DNA from: Aselliscus stoliczkanus
Taxonomy: Eukaryota; Chordata; Mammalia; Chiroptera; Hipposideridae
Assembly (NCBI GenBank): GCA_033961575.1
Contig: CM066735.1
Location: forward strand, 89,159,449-89,223,448
Reading direction: 5' to 3'
DNA: 64,000 nt
The notes under the pieces are model-generated. The model did not search any database. It was not told the origin of the DNA and worked only from the letters and a program-made list of their open reading frames with translations. Both the position numbers and the translations under genes were made by a program. Shown piece by piece: positions 1 to 11,208 of the stretch (position 1 is its first letter; the number at the start of each line of letters is the position of its first letter).

Positions 1-284
1 GTGATCGCTATGATTCATCTCATGCGGCAACGTTTACATTTGCCAAGGCTAGAATTGGAATCCCAAGTGCTATGAGGCTGGGTGAGTGGAGTGAAACCTT
101 TGAACACAGAGTAAACCAATATTCTCATCGCAATTGCATCCTTGATGTACTCGTGGTCATCTTATACAGTCACTTTGGTGACATGATAAAAATATGGTTA
201 CTCTCCGAAAAGAGGCCCCTAAAACAGTATGCTCTGTCTGGAGTTGTTTCTGAATCAAGATATTCAAGAAAGAGTTGGACAGGG

Positions 285-418
285 GGCCAGCCGAGTGGTG
301 CGGTGGTTAAGCGCTGGCCTGGGAAGCCAGCAGCCCCGGTTCGGTCCCTCATATGAGGGTCAGTGACACTGCCCTCAAAACAAACAAACAAACAAACCAA
401 CCAACCAACCAACCAACC
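285..418 (+). mobile_element. tRNA-derived SINE, short form
   Basis: The copy begins GGCCAGCCGAGTGG and has an A-box-like stretch (GGTGCGGTGGTTAAGCG), an anticodon-like hairpin and a B-box-like GGTTCGGTCC. It ends in a (CAAA)n/(CAAC)n tail. It is flanked by 14-base target-site duplications at 266-279 and 419-432 (AAGAAAGAGTTGGA and AAGAAACAGTTGGA, one mismatch). This is the signature of L1-driven retroposition. Confidence 0.85.
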
Positions 419-432
419 AAGAAACAGTTGGA

Positions 433-842
433 TATATCCTATTACAAATGTATTTCAAAGATATGAAAAGGAAGAAAGATCAAATACGTTCAACGCAAAA
501 ATCTTTAGTAGCTGTCAGGGTAGCTACCATAATATGAGCAACAGATTTGGGGCTCAGGTTTCAGTCTCTGATGAAAACTGGATAATACATTTGAGATTTT
601 TTGTCTAATAATGAAAATGCTAGTACCTTTAGGATAACCAGGTTGGAGGTTGGGCGCAGGGACGAGTATGAGGAGCCAGTCTCAGAAGTGGATGGTGGGA
701 CTAATGTTCACCAAAAGGCAGGCGGTTTTCCTGGTGTAATCACCTAAGTGAAGGGTCTTCTTTTTTAAATTCTTTCCAATTAACTTGAAATTATGGGGCG
801 ATGTTTCATATGTCTGCATCATAACTAACTCTTACTACAATT
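433..842. other. Unique sequence, no gene seen
   Basis: Between two SINE copies. I see no repeat that I recognise, no splice-bounded open frame and no RNA gene. Confidence 0.5.
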
Positions 843-854
843 AAGAACTGACCT

Positions 855-1008
855 CGTTGGCCAGCCGAGTGGCTCAGTTGGTTAAAAGCTCGCTCAGGAG
901 TGTGAGCTGAGCTCTGAGCAACAGCAGTTCAATGCCCAGCCCGAGCTAAGCTGCCACTGAGCTGCCAACATGTGGCAGGATGGCTCAGCTGAAAAAAAAA
1001 AAAAAAAA
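855..1008 (+). mobile_element. tRNA-derived SINE, long form
   Basis: Shares the GGCCAGCCGAGTGGCTCAG head with the short form but continues into a different body (GCTCAGGAGTGTGAGCTGAG, then GCTGCCAACATGTGGCAGG) and a 3' GGCTCAGCT motif before a poly-A tail. Target-site duplications are AAGAACTGACCT (843-854) and AAGAACTAACCT (1009-1020), one mismatch. Confidence 0.85.
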
Positions 1009-1020
1009 AAGAACTAACCT

Positions 1021-1298
1021 AATGACAGAGAAATGAAAATAATGAGAAATCAGACTGGTGACAGTGCATGGCCTGTTGCAATGAATTTACCACCACTTCC
1101 CTACCTCCCCAAATTATTGACTGTTATTTCTAGGATATTACAGGATTAAAAGCTGTGTCCCTCTTCCTTGATATCTTCTGCTTTGCCCTGTGAAAAGTCA
1201 AGATTATTCTCTTCAAAATGCATTTGTCTTCGAAAAACTTTACTCAATTTTAAATTTAAGGATTGAATTTAAAAAGACAGATATTGCCTTAGGAGATA
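1021..1298. other. Unique sequence, no gene seen
   Basis: AT-rich sequence with nothing recognisable before the tetranucleotide block. Confidence 0.4.
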
Positions 1299-1319
1299 CC
1301 TATCATCTATCTATCTATC

Positions 1320-1367
<48 letters not shown>

Positions 1368-1450
1368 GTCATATATTATCTATCTATCATCTATCTATCT
1401 ATCTGTCATATATTATCTATCTATCATCTATCTATCATCTATCTATCTAC
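1299..1450. repeat. (ATCT)n compound microsatellite
   Basis: About 150 bases of ATCT units broken by ATCATCT and TGTCATATATT interruptions that recur in blocks. A short open frame through it is low-complexity only (repeating IYLS). Confidence 0.95.
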
Positions 1451-1580
1451 ACAGACATACATATATATTTACACTTGTTGCATTTAGTATATGTATATAT
1501 TTGTATATGTATATATATATATATATTCAAATAGAAACATTTACGTGTATATTTTTTATATATTTTATATTCAATATATT
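1451..1580. repeat. AT-rich low-complexity tract
   Basis: TATATA and TGTATATG runs follow the ATCT block directly. Confidence 0.8.
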
Positions 1581-1827
1581 TTCTGTAAATTAAAACATAT
1601 ACAGAATGAAATAGTTGTTTAACCAGAAAGCAGGTTTATTGGAGGGTGGGGGACAAACATCTTGGTTACTGGATACCAATTTATTTCATTGGGTTGAAGC
1701 CTAGAGCTGGTCAGAGGGGAAGTGCACAAATACAGTGTTTTTGAAAGGTCCATAAAATGAGTTTAACAATGAGTCATTGTTACTTTATTGGATTTTCAAT
1801 TTTCTAGCAACAAAATAAATCCTGTGT

Positions 1828-2262
1828 TTAAAATCCACACCATTTAAAAACTTGGCCTTTCTGGAAGAGTTTTCTGTTAGGGAAGTATGTGAAGCTCAAG
1901 TTTGCAAATGTAGAAGAAAGAACTATAAGACAAAAACTTGAAGGCCCAGAATGGGTTAAAATAATTTGCTTCAGTTTTGTATATATCAGTGAAATAAAAT
2001 GGTTCTTGACTTTTTCTGTCTGACTTATTTTGCTAAGCAAAATAATCTCAAGATCCATCTATGTTGTCACAAAAGGTACTATTTCATCTTTTCTTATGGC
2101 AGAATAGTATTCCATTGTGTATATATACCACAACTTCTTTATCCAATCATCTATTGAAGGGCACTTTGGTTGTTTCCACATCTTGGCCACCGAAAATAAA
2201 GCTGCAGTGAACATCGGGGTATATATATCTTTACGGATAAATGTTTTCAGATTTTTTTGGTT
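1828..2262 (-). mobile_element. L1 fragment, ORF2 C-terminus, antisense
   Basis: Read on the minus strand, the sequence encodes the C-terminal end of the L1 ORF2 protein, with the diagnostic run WYIYTMEYYSAI at about 2,090-2,130 followed by MDLEIILLSKISQTEK. A stop codon at 2056-2058, where the family has Trp, splits the frame into two pieces, so the copy is dead. Only the 3' part of the element is present. Confidence 0.9.
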
Positions 2263-2297
2263 AATAAAAAAAATAAAATTAATAATAATAATAATAC

Positions 2298-2362
2298 TTT
2301 GCTTCATATCCCTGAGCCTCAATTTCTCTATCTGCAAAGTGGGGCTAGTCTTGATACTCTAA
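2298..2362 (+). repeat. MIR fragment (tentative)
   Basis: CCTGAGCCTCAATTTCTC, then ATCTGCAAAGTGGGGCTA, resembles the central MIR segment in the forward direction. Confidence 0.5.
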
Positions 2363-2524
2363 ATGTAGAAATTATTTTTGTAGGATACATGAGAAGAATA
2401 CTATGTCCACTTCTCCCAATGGTGATCATACTGTGATACAACTAACACAGTGCACAATGAAGCCACACTGAATGAAAGAACTGCAATATCGGAATTCTCC
2501 TGGCTAGTTCTCTGTATGAAATAG

Positions 2525-2745
2525 GAAAGACATTAAATGTTACTGAGCTTTTATTATGTTCCCACTATCACACTGAACTCTTTGTGAGGATCATTGCTTT
2601 CCATTCTTCCAAACTAATGAGGTAGTAACTATGATTATCTCTATTTTATGCTTGGGGAAACTGAGACACAAAGTAGTAAAATAACTTGCCCAAGGTCACA
2701 GAGTTAACTGGTAGGATTAGGAATTCATACCCGAACTCATTATCT
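2525..2745 (-). repeat. MIR SINE, reverse orientation
   Basis: TTTTATGCTTGGGGAAACTG and TTGCCCAAGGTCACAGAG are the reverse complement of the MIR core and tRNA-like part. Confidence 0.8.
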
Positions 2746-2759
2746 CCTATAATAAATAA

Positions 2760-3520
2760 CAAATGACTTTTGCATTCAGCTTGTTATGAAATCTTTGATG
2801 CAGTAATGATTCCTGATATTTTTATAGCATATGTGGTATTTCATGGGATTCCCAAACAACCTGGGAATATCACTGGCTCCACTGTATAGACTTGAAAATC
2901 CAAAGCTCAGAAAGAAGAAACAATTTTCCCAAAGATATATGTGGCAGAGTGAACAAGAATTCAAGCCTTCAGAATAAAAATTCAATGGACAGCCCCCTGT
3001 ATTGTCCACTGTTATGTTCCAGCAAAAAATGGTACAGGAGGGAGGGGACAGGACTCAAATCAAAGCTTTTTAGCTATTTTGGAAAACACACTACTAATGT
3101 GACTCTCCATATTCTTAGGAGAGTGGTTCATGTCTTTTGTTTCTGAAAGGCAAAGTGATGAAATGACTTCTCTTTGGAACTGAGCATCCACCAGGAACTG
3201 TACATCTGTTCCTAAACCACCCTCACTTCTCCTTGATGGAAAAAAGAGATTAATTAACAGCATACACAAGATGAAAATGAATGGGACAAAGGAGAGAAAT
3301 GATTAGAATTAGGTGTTAAACTGATAGCAAACTCAATCAGGTACAAAAAGGAAAGGGATATTAATTCAAATAACTTAAAGCTAAGCAATGTGAAGGGAAG
3401 AAAGAGCATTTTATTATTCTCAGGGAAGTGAAATTAAAGTTGGAATACAAAGAAGTGATGAGGTGGACTCAATCTTTCACCTGGGAGCCAGTCCCCACCC
3501 TCCAAGTAACAGATCTGAAC
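2760..3520. other. Unique sequence, no gene seen
   Basis: AT-rich. Short open frames here lack initiation or splice context and look random. Confidence 0.4.
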
Positions 3521-3521
3521 C

Positions 3522-3590
3522 CAAACAAACTAAACTAAACTAAACTAAACTAAACTAAACTAAACTAAACTAAACTAAACTAAACTAAAC
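3522..3590. repeat. (TAAAC)n pentanucleotide microsatellite
   Basis: Twelve uninterrupted TAAAC units follow a CAAACAAAC lead-in. The run ends in a variant TGAAC unit. Confidence 0.95.
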
Positions 3591-3599
3591 TGAACTAAT

Positions 3600-4590
3600 G
3601 GGCTTGGAGGGATATCTGTTAACACATCCTACTAATGGAAAATCCAAGAAATCATCCTTCATCAGCAACTTAATGACTTTAAGTAAGGTTCAACTTTAGG
3701 GAAAGAAAAGTGATGAAGTGTGAAATAGTTTTTTCCTTGGAATGGCAAATAGGGAAACTCTATTATTTTCTAAGTTATTGGTTTGCTCTCTTTAAGTAGG
3801 GCAGATTTTACTAAGAGAGCAAATCTTAAAGAATAAGTGACAAACAATAGTCAAAGTTGAGTTTCAGCTACATGACTCATGGAGTACAAAGGCAATAATC
3901 ACCATCTACTCATTTCACAGATATGGGTACACTTATACAATATTTTTGCTTCAATCATCAAATCTTTCATTTTTCTGGATCTAGTATGACAGTACAGATT
4001 TGTTAACCCAATTATGTAAAAAAGGATCACCCAACTATGGGAGTAATTTGCTTCCCTTTAGTGAAAGAGAATAAATGACAAAATCAAAGGCAAAGGAGAT
4101 TGTTCTGGAAATAAGTAACTGACAGGGGCTGAAGTATGACATGGGGTAAACAGCAATGAGTCTGGAAGTCACTTACCCCCTCATCAAATTTTTGTTTTCA
4201 CCTTCATAAACAGAAGGACCTCTTTGGAACACCAGTACATCTGTGAATGTACCATAAAATAGTTGAACTTATTATATTATATATTGACTGAAAAAACAAC
4301 TACTGGAAGCAAGCTATTCTAAATTCAGTATAGCTTTTGAAGGAATTTGCATTTATTAATTGCAATGGATAGCATATTTGTATGTTTACCCAATGGTTGA
4401 ACGTGTGTGCGTGCGTGGGTGCATGTGTGCATGATGTTAATTTGTTTTATCTACAGACAATGTTTGATAAATGTGTGGATTTGAGGACCCTTATGAGTAA
4501 TCTGTGGCTCTCCAGGATTCTTCCACTGCCAGATGCAAATTACTAAACCTGTTCTTTCTAATAAATACTACATGGCAAAAAAATATACTT
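3600..4590. other. Unique sequence, no gene seen
   Basis: AT-rich. A short GTGTGTGCGTGCG-type run lies near 4,405. Nothing else is recognised. Confidence 0.4.
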
Positions 4591-4593
4591 TTA

Positions 4594-4712
4594 GCTGGCC
4601 GAGTGGTACGGTGGTTAAGCGCTGGCTTGGGAAGCCAGCGGCCCCGGTTCGGGTATCACATATAAGGGCCAGTGACACTGCCCTCAAACAAAAAAAAAAA
4701 AAAAAAGATTTA
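4594..4712 (+). mobile_element. tRNA-derived SINE, short form
   Basis: GCTGGCCGAGTGGTACGGTG head, anticodon-like hairpin CGCTGGCTTGGGAAGCCAGC, B box CCGGTTCGGG, then GGGCCAGTGACACTGCCCTC and a poly-A tail running into (AT)n. Flanks both contain A-run plus ATATA, so the target-site duplication is not cleanly defined. Confidence 0.85.
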
Positions 4713-4739
4713 AAAAAAAAAATATATATATATATATAG

Positions 4740-5164
4740 ACTTTCAGAAAACATTCTAGCAAAAAAAATTGCAGTCTCAATGCATCAAAAAAGAGCCAGA
4801 GAATCATAGAATTAAATGGTAACAGTATTCATTACTGGCTAGAATAATTTAGGGAGGTTTATTTCCAAATTTTCACTAAAAAGTATTTGCCTCTTTCATA
4901 GTAAAACAAACAACAAAAAAGCCAAACGACAAAACTGAACCAAAGATTGTCATGCCACCATACCAAGAAGGCCCTAGCAGTTTTCTGTAAACGCAAAAAC
5001 CCAGATTCCTGGAAGACATCTCTGATAGCTGTTCCTACTCTCTCCTGGGGACCCATTCCTGCAAAGTGACGTAGGAAACTATAGAAATCTAAATGTGCAT
5101 TCTACTACCATGACATATTCCACAAAAACTAAGTTTCTGGCAAGAATAACAACATGTTTTCATT
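4740..5164. other. Unique sequence, no gene seen
   Basis: No repeat or coding signal recognised. Confidence 0.4.
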
Positions 5165-5405
5165 GCAAAAGTAACCGTCACACTTCTGCTTAAGTCCTTC
5201 AATGGCTCTCCCATTGACCTGAGTAATTTCATGGTCCCAAAACTTTCTGATCCTGCCCCACTACCTTGCCTCACCTCATGTCTAACCACTCGGTTTAGTA
5301 ACCAGCTCTGGATCTGCCATGGCTCTTCGGAGCCATCTTGCTTGCTACTTGGAAGAGTCTAGTCATTCCTCAGAGTACATCCTCTGGAACAACTTCTCTC
5401 CAATT
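5165..5405 (+). repeat. L2 LINE fragment (tentative)
   Basis: Motifs such as CTTCAATGGCTCTCCCATTG and a TTGCTTGCTACTTGGAAGAG-type stretch match the diverged 3' region of L2 in the forward direction. Confidence 0.55.
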
Positions 5406-5800
5406 CATTTAACAGGGCTCATTTTTTTTTTTTTTTTTTGTGGGGAAAAAGACAGCTTCACTATCCTATGCATCTCCACAATATATCATAAAGAAAGCAA
5501 ACCCAGTTTTTAAAAGATTTAACTGCAAACCAGATATACCTCCATCATCTAATTATTTGAAAAGTATCAGTCCAAAACACCGTTTTTGCAAAAATTTATG
5601 ATAGGTCCAAAACAATGTTGAGTCCAAAAACTCAGCATTGATAGTACACTGAAAATTGTTAATAACCCAGCTATCTGTGTCTATATATATGCAAGAGAGG
5701 TTATACAACAGCACCAGGTATGGTAGTGACTACCATTTACCTCCCAATTTCCAATGAATTTTTACTAGGCACATGACCACCTAAAATAAAAATCATAAGG
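5406..5800. other. Unique sequence with a T run
   Basis: A pure T run lies near 5,422-5,440. The rest shows nothing I recognise. Confidence 0.4.
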
Positions 5801-5965
5801 GCCGGCCGAGTGGCTCAGTTGGTTAAGAGTTCGCTCAAGAGTGCGAGCTGAGCTCTGAGCAACAGCTGTTCGAGGCCAGCCGGAGCTGAGTTGCCGTTGA
5901 GCTGCCAACAGGTGGCAGGATGGCTCAGCTAAAAAACAAAAAAACAAAAACAAAAACAAAAAAAA
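5801..5965 (+). mobile_element. tRNA-derived SINE, long form
   Basis: Best-preserved copy of the long form: GGGCCGGCCGAGTGGCTCAG head, B-box-like CTGTTCGAGGCC, GCTGCCAACAGGTGGCAGG, and a tail of (CAAAAA)n units. AAAAATCATA before and AAAATTCATA after it may be its target-site duplication. Confidence 0.85.
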
Positions 5966-5999
5966 TTCATATACTGCAGCCTATACTGTAGTTAGGTGT

Positions 6000-6280
6000 A
6001 TGCATGTGACTAAGTTTTCCTCAAGGAGATATAAATAGGAAGCGTTGTGCTGAAGTTCCAGATAATCTTATAAGTGAGAAGGCACACCCTCCACTTGTTC
6101 CATCATATTGCATGGCCTGTGCAGGTGATGAATGGTGAATGAAGTCCTACCAGCCCTCCTGGACCATAAGGATGATGGCCACATTCTAGTGATGGCAGGA
6201 AAGTGAGCTGGAAGGGGCTTAAGTCCCTGAATGAATAATTTCTGTATCTCTCATGTTCTGGATTGCCTAATCTAAATTGT
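6000..6280 (+). repeat. Old interspersed repeat, family not fixed
   Basis: Contains CATGTGACTAAGTTTTCC and a later GGACCATAAGGATGATGGCC. The same ordered motifs recur at 16,965-17,345 and 62,950-63,565. I recognise the pattern as a placental interspersed repeat, probably LTR- or MER-type, but cannot name the family with confidence. Confidence 0.45.
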
Positions 6281-6554
6281 TTCTAGATGATAAAAGAATG
6301 ATTTTTTTTTAGATCTTTTCGCACTTGATATTCATTAACTGAATGCAGCCAAACCTAATCTTAAAGGATATATGAAGCTTTGTATGACAACCAGGCATTT
6401 TAGCAGAATACAGAATTAGAAGCCTTAATAAATATAACAATGTACTAAGTTCAGAGAGTGAATATCAAGTGCTAGTGAATTCACTTCGAAGGTCAGCAAC
6501 CTCATGAAATCTCCCAGGTTCTTAAAGGCCAAGGGATTGATTGGGTGCCCACAT
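6281..6554. other. Unique sequence, no gene seen
   Basis: No recognisable feature. Confidence 0.35.
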
Positions 6555-6745
6555 AAAAGCCTGGAGTTTGGGTGATAGTGATGTACCAATACTGGAGTTT
6601 TAATTGTGACAAATCAACTCAGCTAATATAAGATATGAACAATCAGGTTAATGGGGTGAGGGAACAGAGAAACTCTCTGTTCTATCTTTATAACTTTTTT
6701 GTACGCCTAAAACCATTCTAAATTTTAAGATTTCATTAAAAAAAT
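6555..6745 (+). mobile_element. Old L1M 3' end
   Basis: GAGGGAACAGAGAAACTCTC, TTCTATCTTTATAACTTTTT and CCTAAAACCATTCTAAATTT match the last bases of mammalian-wide L1M 3' UTRs, forward. Confidence 0.7.
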
Positions 6746-6854
6746 AGCAATAGCTATTGATAAGGTTGAGAGGATTCATTGGAATAATAGGTATAAAGCC
6801 AGGGACTTGTAGAAGGTATCCAATAAGCAGTAATATCCTTCCTTCCAAGTAAAC

Positions 6855-6990
6855 CTTTTTTTTGTTTGTTTGTTTTATTTTTTGTTTTGTTTTTTTGAGG
6901 GCAATGTAACTGGCCCTCACATGTGGGATCTGAACCTGGGCCGCTGGCTTCCCAAGCCAGCGCTCAACCACAGCGCCACTCGGCCGGCCC
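6855..6990 (-). mobile_element. tRNA-derived SINE, short form, reverse
   Basis: T-rich tail first, then GAGGGCAATGTAACTGGCCC, the hairpin GCTGGCTTCCCAAGCCAGC and the head reading CGCCACTCGGCCGGCCC. A perfect 10-base duplication CCAAGTAAAC (6845-6854 and 6991-7000) flanks it, so the insertion is fairly recent. Confidence 0.9.
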
Positions 6991-7000
6991 CCAAGTAAAC

Positions 7001-8317
7001 TCTTAAACTCCCACTAACCCTTTTGCTCTCAGATAAATTCTTTGACATGTACTTCTATCTTGGTATGGCTGAAAAACTCATTTTCTTATCATAAACTTCC
7101 ATAAATTTGAAGATGTTTTCCTGCCGTTTTCTTCTCCCCCAATAATCTATTTGTCGTTAGCTTTTCCTCATCGTTACTCTTCTTTCCTCCTTAAAGACTT
7201 TTCTCTCTGTAGTCTTTCTAAGTTCCACTCATTTGACTAGATTTAGGATCCAAATCATACTAAGTGTTCTCACAAAGGCATAGTAAGGTACTCAAGGGCA
7301 GAATTCCTCTTTTCTCCATGGTTCTCCCTCTTCCACTCTCTCCCCAGGTTTGACAAAGATTAGATTCTCTGTATGATTCTGTTAAACTGATTTAAATTAA
7401 TGAACATGGAGTACGGCAAAAGAATTGTTTCATGATTCTTGAATGATTTATTACCTTTGCAAACATTTCAACATGATGTCAGATTTAATTACAACACTAA
7501 ACTTTTAGCTCTCTCCTATTTATTTCAAAGCACCAAGTTAGACAGATTTTCCAGTACATGAGTTACTCTTGTGAACATCAGGTGTCTCATGGAACTCCAT
7601 GAACTCTGTCAAAGAACCAGGATGAAAACAGTGAAGAAAACCCTCTTTTAGTAAAATAAAAGCATACCTACCCACAATTGCCAAAAGATTCATCACTTAC
7701 TTCCAGAGTGTCTGGCAAATCAACAACCTTTTTTTAAAAAAAAAAAAATTCTAGGTCCTATCTTGCTCATTTAGCCAATTTTAGTATGTGGTTATTGATA
7801 TATATGAGTCGTTCCTCAGCTCTCTTTTCTACTTATTAGTACTAAACTCCACTCTTTTCTGATAGATAACATTTGGAAGATTGTTTTGGTAAATTATGAT
7901 AAAGAGAACACACCCAGAGTCATCTGGGGAGAAAAGCACATCACTAAAGACAAAGCAGTGGTGCCTCCAGGAAATATATACATAAGCAGAACTGAATGAG
8001 GAGGACAAGAAGAGAAGCAAAGATGATAAGAAGAAATAGTTTAGTAGCTGCGATTTTTCAACCACAGCAAAGTGAAGTTCGATTTAGAAATTAAATACTC
8101 TGTAAATTTGTCATCCAAACTGGGATCTAGCCTTGGATTAGAAATGGACCCAGCAGTCCTCAGCTCTGGGCAGTTCAGGTCCTCTTGGGTCAGGACCCAG
8201 TCCCCAGAAGCAGATGCTCTGCCCTCATCACCAGCTTCTGATGTGCTTTCACACCCTGCATCTTGTACCCATGCCTTCACTGTAGGATGACCCTCAGGCT
8301 GCTGTAACCCATTTTGC
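7001..8317. other. Unique sequence, no gene seen
   Basis: AT-rich tract. The overlapping short frames on both strands near 8,040-8,290 have no splice or start context. Confidence 0.4.
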
Positions 8318-8472
8318 TTAATCCGGTGATTCTCAAAGTATGATCTGCAGGACCAACAGCATCAGCATCACCAGGGACCTGCTGAAAATGCAAATTCTTG
8401 GGCACTACCCCAGATCTACACAATCTGCATTTTAATGAGCCCTTAGGTGATCCAGACACATGATCAATTGGG
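8318..8472. mobile_element. MER5A-like hAT transposon
   Basis: GTGATTCTCAAAGTATGATC, CCAACAGCATCAGCATCACC and AATGCAAATTCTTGGGCACT follow the order of this non-autonomous hAT-Charlie element. Confidence 0.85.
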
Positions 8473-8928
8473 GGCCCCACTGACCTATACTATACACATG
8501 GAAAGCTAAGTGACTGGGAGTTTATAGTTTGGGGGAGAGGCAGCCCTTAGCCAATGCAACAGATGTGGGAGTATTAACACCCCAGCTGTCTCAACCCTGG
8601 GGAGGTCAAATCAGAGGTGAAACCCAAACTGTCTCCAGAACTCTCCTGTAGAACTGAACCAAAATTATCCTCTGTGACACTGTCTTGAAATAGTACAATT
8701 TTACTTGGCCTCCTTCCCATCACTTCCTGTCTCACTGCCCATTCCACTACCAGTTTGTCCTAGGACCACATCCTAATCAATCATTTTACATGAATCTTCA
8801 GCTCAGATTCTGCTTCTAGGGGATCAAACCAAAAATACTTCTTTCAGTGAAAACTTCAACGTCATTGATTACAGCCTAGTGGCCTGGCATTTCATTATCA
8901 AGTGTTACTAGACTCCAGGCACTATATA
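8473..8928. other. Unique sequence, no gene seen
   Basis: No recognisable feature. Confidence 0.35.
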
Positions 8929-9068
8929 CCGGGGGTGTCAAAAAAGTGTATACACGTGACTTGTATTCATCTTTTGTTATTGGTATATATTGAGTATTAC
9001 AATTTTAATACAGTTCTTTTTTTCTTTTTTAAAAATGTGCATGCATTTTTTTTGGCACCCTCTGTGTA
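8929..9068. mobile_element. Short mariner-type DNA transposon
   Basis: Terminal inverted repeats: GGGGGTGTCAAAAAAGTGTA on the left, and on the right the reverse complement of GAGGGTGCCAAAAAAAATGC. TA lies just outside both ends. At about 140 bases it is an internally deleted, non-autonomous copy with no transposase. Confidence 0.85.
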
Positions 9069-9439
9069 CTAGAAGCTGGACATGGAAGATCTATAAGACT
9101 CTCTCTGCCCTCAGAGAACTTAGGACTAGTGGCAGTAGTGGTTGGGAGCAGACACATGAATGGATATTGTCAATATAACAATATTGAAATTCTCAGTATT
9201 GCTAGGAAAACATTTTTTCCCAAAATTCCTGAAAGAGACAAGAAGCCAATCTAATGCTGAAGCATGGATGAGAATTAGTGAGTCAGGAAATAGAAAGTGA
9301 AGAAAATATTTCAGCCAAAACCATGAACCAAAAAGCAAAAGTGAGGAACAGAGAAAACTGTGATAATTTGGTGCTCATGTGGTGTCAAGTTGAAATTGAA
9401 GCAAAGCAGGTGATGAACTTGAATAAATGGGAAAGCTCT
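9069..9439. other. Unique sequence, no gene seen
   Basis: No recognisable feature. Confidence 0.35.
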
Positions 9440-9800
9440 GAAGCATAGGAAGAGTTCTATGTCCTGCTAAGCAGGGTGGGCTTTATTCTGCGGGTGATGG
9501 ATAGCTGTTGATGAGTTAAGCATGAGAGTGTTATGTTTGGAAGTACATAGAAATACATTTCTGGTTGAATTAACAGGGCAGTTCTATTAGTGGAGAGGCC
9601 AAGCCAAAGACTATAGTGAATGTCTAAGCAAGACATAACAAGGGCCTGAACGAGAGAGGGTATCGAACCCAAGAAATATTTAGGAGGTGAAATTGGCAAG
9701 ACTTTGACTAAATACATGTAGTACTGAATGATAGGGAGGAACTAGGTGAGGGCAAATCCAAGCTTTCTGGCTTGAGGGATAAAATTAATTGAGGCTCATA
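9440..9800 (-). repeat. L2 LINE fragment, reverse
   Basis: GGGCTTTATTCTGCGGGTGA, a later GGCCTGAACGAGAGAGGG, and CTTTCTGGCTTGAGGGAT are the reverse complement of successive L2 segments. Confidence 0.65.
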
Positions 9801-10077
9801 ATCCTTTCGATTTTGCCAGTTCAGAGTGAGGACTAAAACAGTTTTGCTGAGAATTGCTACCCTACCTTGGGAAAGCTAGATAAAACTAAAACTCTAAATC
9901 AATACAATTGATGGAAAACTTCATCAGAGCTGAAAGACACAAAGTAGCTCTGATTAGCACTGATACAGAATTGCCTAAGCAATAAAAACGCCAGGCACAA
10001 TTAATAGCCCTTTCAGTTAAACACAATTTAGGCATGATTACATTAAATAGAGAAACTTATGAAATTTTCCAGTATTT

Positions 10078-10111
10078 TTTTTTTTACTAGTTTCAGGTGT
10101 ACAAAACAACT
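10078..10111 (-). mobile_element. Extremely truncated L1-type insertion
   Basis: Reverse-complemented, the insert reads GTTTTGTACACCTGAAACTA followed by a short tract and poly-A, the very end of an L1 3' UTR. It lies between 16-base direct repeats AAATTTTCCAGTATTT (10,062-10,077) and AAAATTTCCAGTATTT (10,112-10,127), one mismatch. Confidence 0.75.
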
Positions 10112-10460
10112 AAAATTTCCAGTATTTCTTCATTAATAAGATTCTAAATCTTAAGAAAATTAAATGTAGAGATATGAAAACATTTACTAGAAGAACAAGC
10201 AGTAAAATGAAGATGTGTGTGTGTGTGTTATATGGGCGAGACAAAAATATAATCAATGTGAGCTGTCGACAAGTCAGCTTTCCTTGTCATTTCCTTTTTA
10301 TGGAAATGAATTCCATAAATTATTATTTGGACAGAAGCAAACACAACATCTAACTCTGGTATATAAATATTCACATCAAATGTACCCCTTTCTCAAAGAC
10401 AGAACCTAATTTATTAATCAGTATGGAGCTTTATTTATTAATCAAGCTGAAGTATTTATC

Positions 10461-10570
10461 AATCAGTACTAATACATTTCAATATTTCACCAACTGGTCT
10501 ACTGGTACCAGACATATTAGATGGATACCAGTCCTGGTACATAAAGGTATTTTTCTTCTTTTAAACTCTC
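10461..10570 (+). repeat. Unrecognised repeat, copy 1
   Basis: Starts AATCAGTACTAATACATTTC and ends TTAAACTCTC. It aligns without gaps over 110 bases to 11,391-11,500, with about 83 of 110 positions identical by hand count. Flanks do not align. I do not know this family. Confidence 0.7.
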
Positions 10571-11139
10571 TCAAGCAAGCCAAAAGTTGCCTGCCACAAG
10601 GGAGAAGCTTGTGGAAATGGCTGGGAAGAGGTTTTTTTACTGGTGCCTTTGTGCCTGGGCAGGCCTAAAGTACAGCCCAATCCAGACCCACCCTCGTGCT
10701 CCTGATGCATTGGAAGCCAACATGACAGAATGGCACAGCCAGCACAAGAACTTAGTCCTCTTTCTGCCCAAGTGTGTGGTCTTTTGATTCTTAGAAAGAG
10801 CCCCCGAGTAACACAGATGCATACACTCACATCTCTCCTCTCCTTCTGCTCCATGTGACTTCAACTCCTTGGTATCCAAAATCAGAGAAATAGCAACAGG
10901 GAAGGCCAGTTTCAGGCTTTTTCAAAAATAACAAAAATGTCAATTGGCCTCATCATCTCATCATAATCTGAAAAAAAGACTGCTGCAGGATGAATTGGTA
11001 AGAGTAAGAAGTAGTGGTAGGAATGAAGAGATATTCCCACCACCAAAGGGACCACACTCTTTCCAAAAAATTTAAAGTTACAGGCTCAAATCCCAGTTTG
11101 AATAAAGCAGAGAGTAGTGTTAAAACACACATGCATGAA
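10571..11139. other. Unique sequence between the two repeat copies
   Basis: Contains short frames on both strands around 10,560-10,880 with no splice or start context. No gene is supported. Confidence 0.4.
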
Positions 11140-11165
11140 TCTATCTAACTATCTATCTATCTATC

Positions 11166-11208
<43 letters not shown>

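Noticed and set aside
285..418. A functional tRNA gene
   Set aside because: It has A- and B-box-like motifs, but the acceptor arm is absent, and the A-rich tail and target duplications show that it is a SINE copy.
1299..1450. A CRISPR array (also considered at 3,522 and 11,140)
   Set aside because: These are tandem 4-5-base microsatellites without unique spacers, in mammalian DNA.
1190..1534. 114-codon plus frame
   Set aside because: Most of it translates the ATCT and AT microsatellites (repeating IYLS and IYI).
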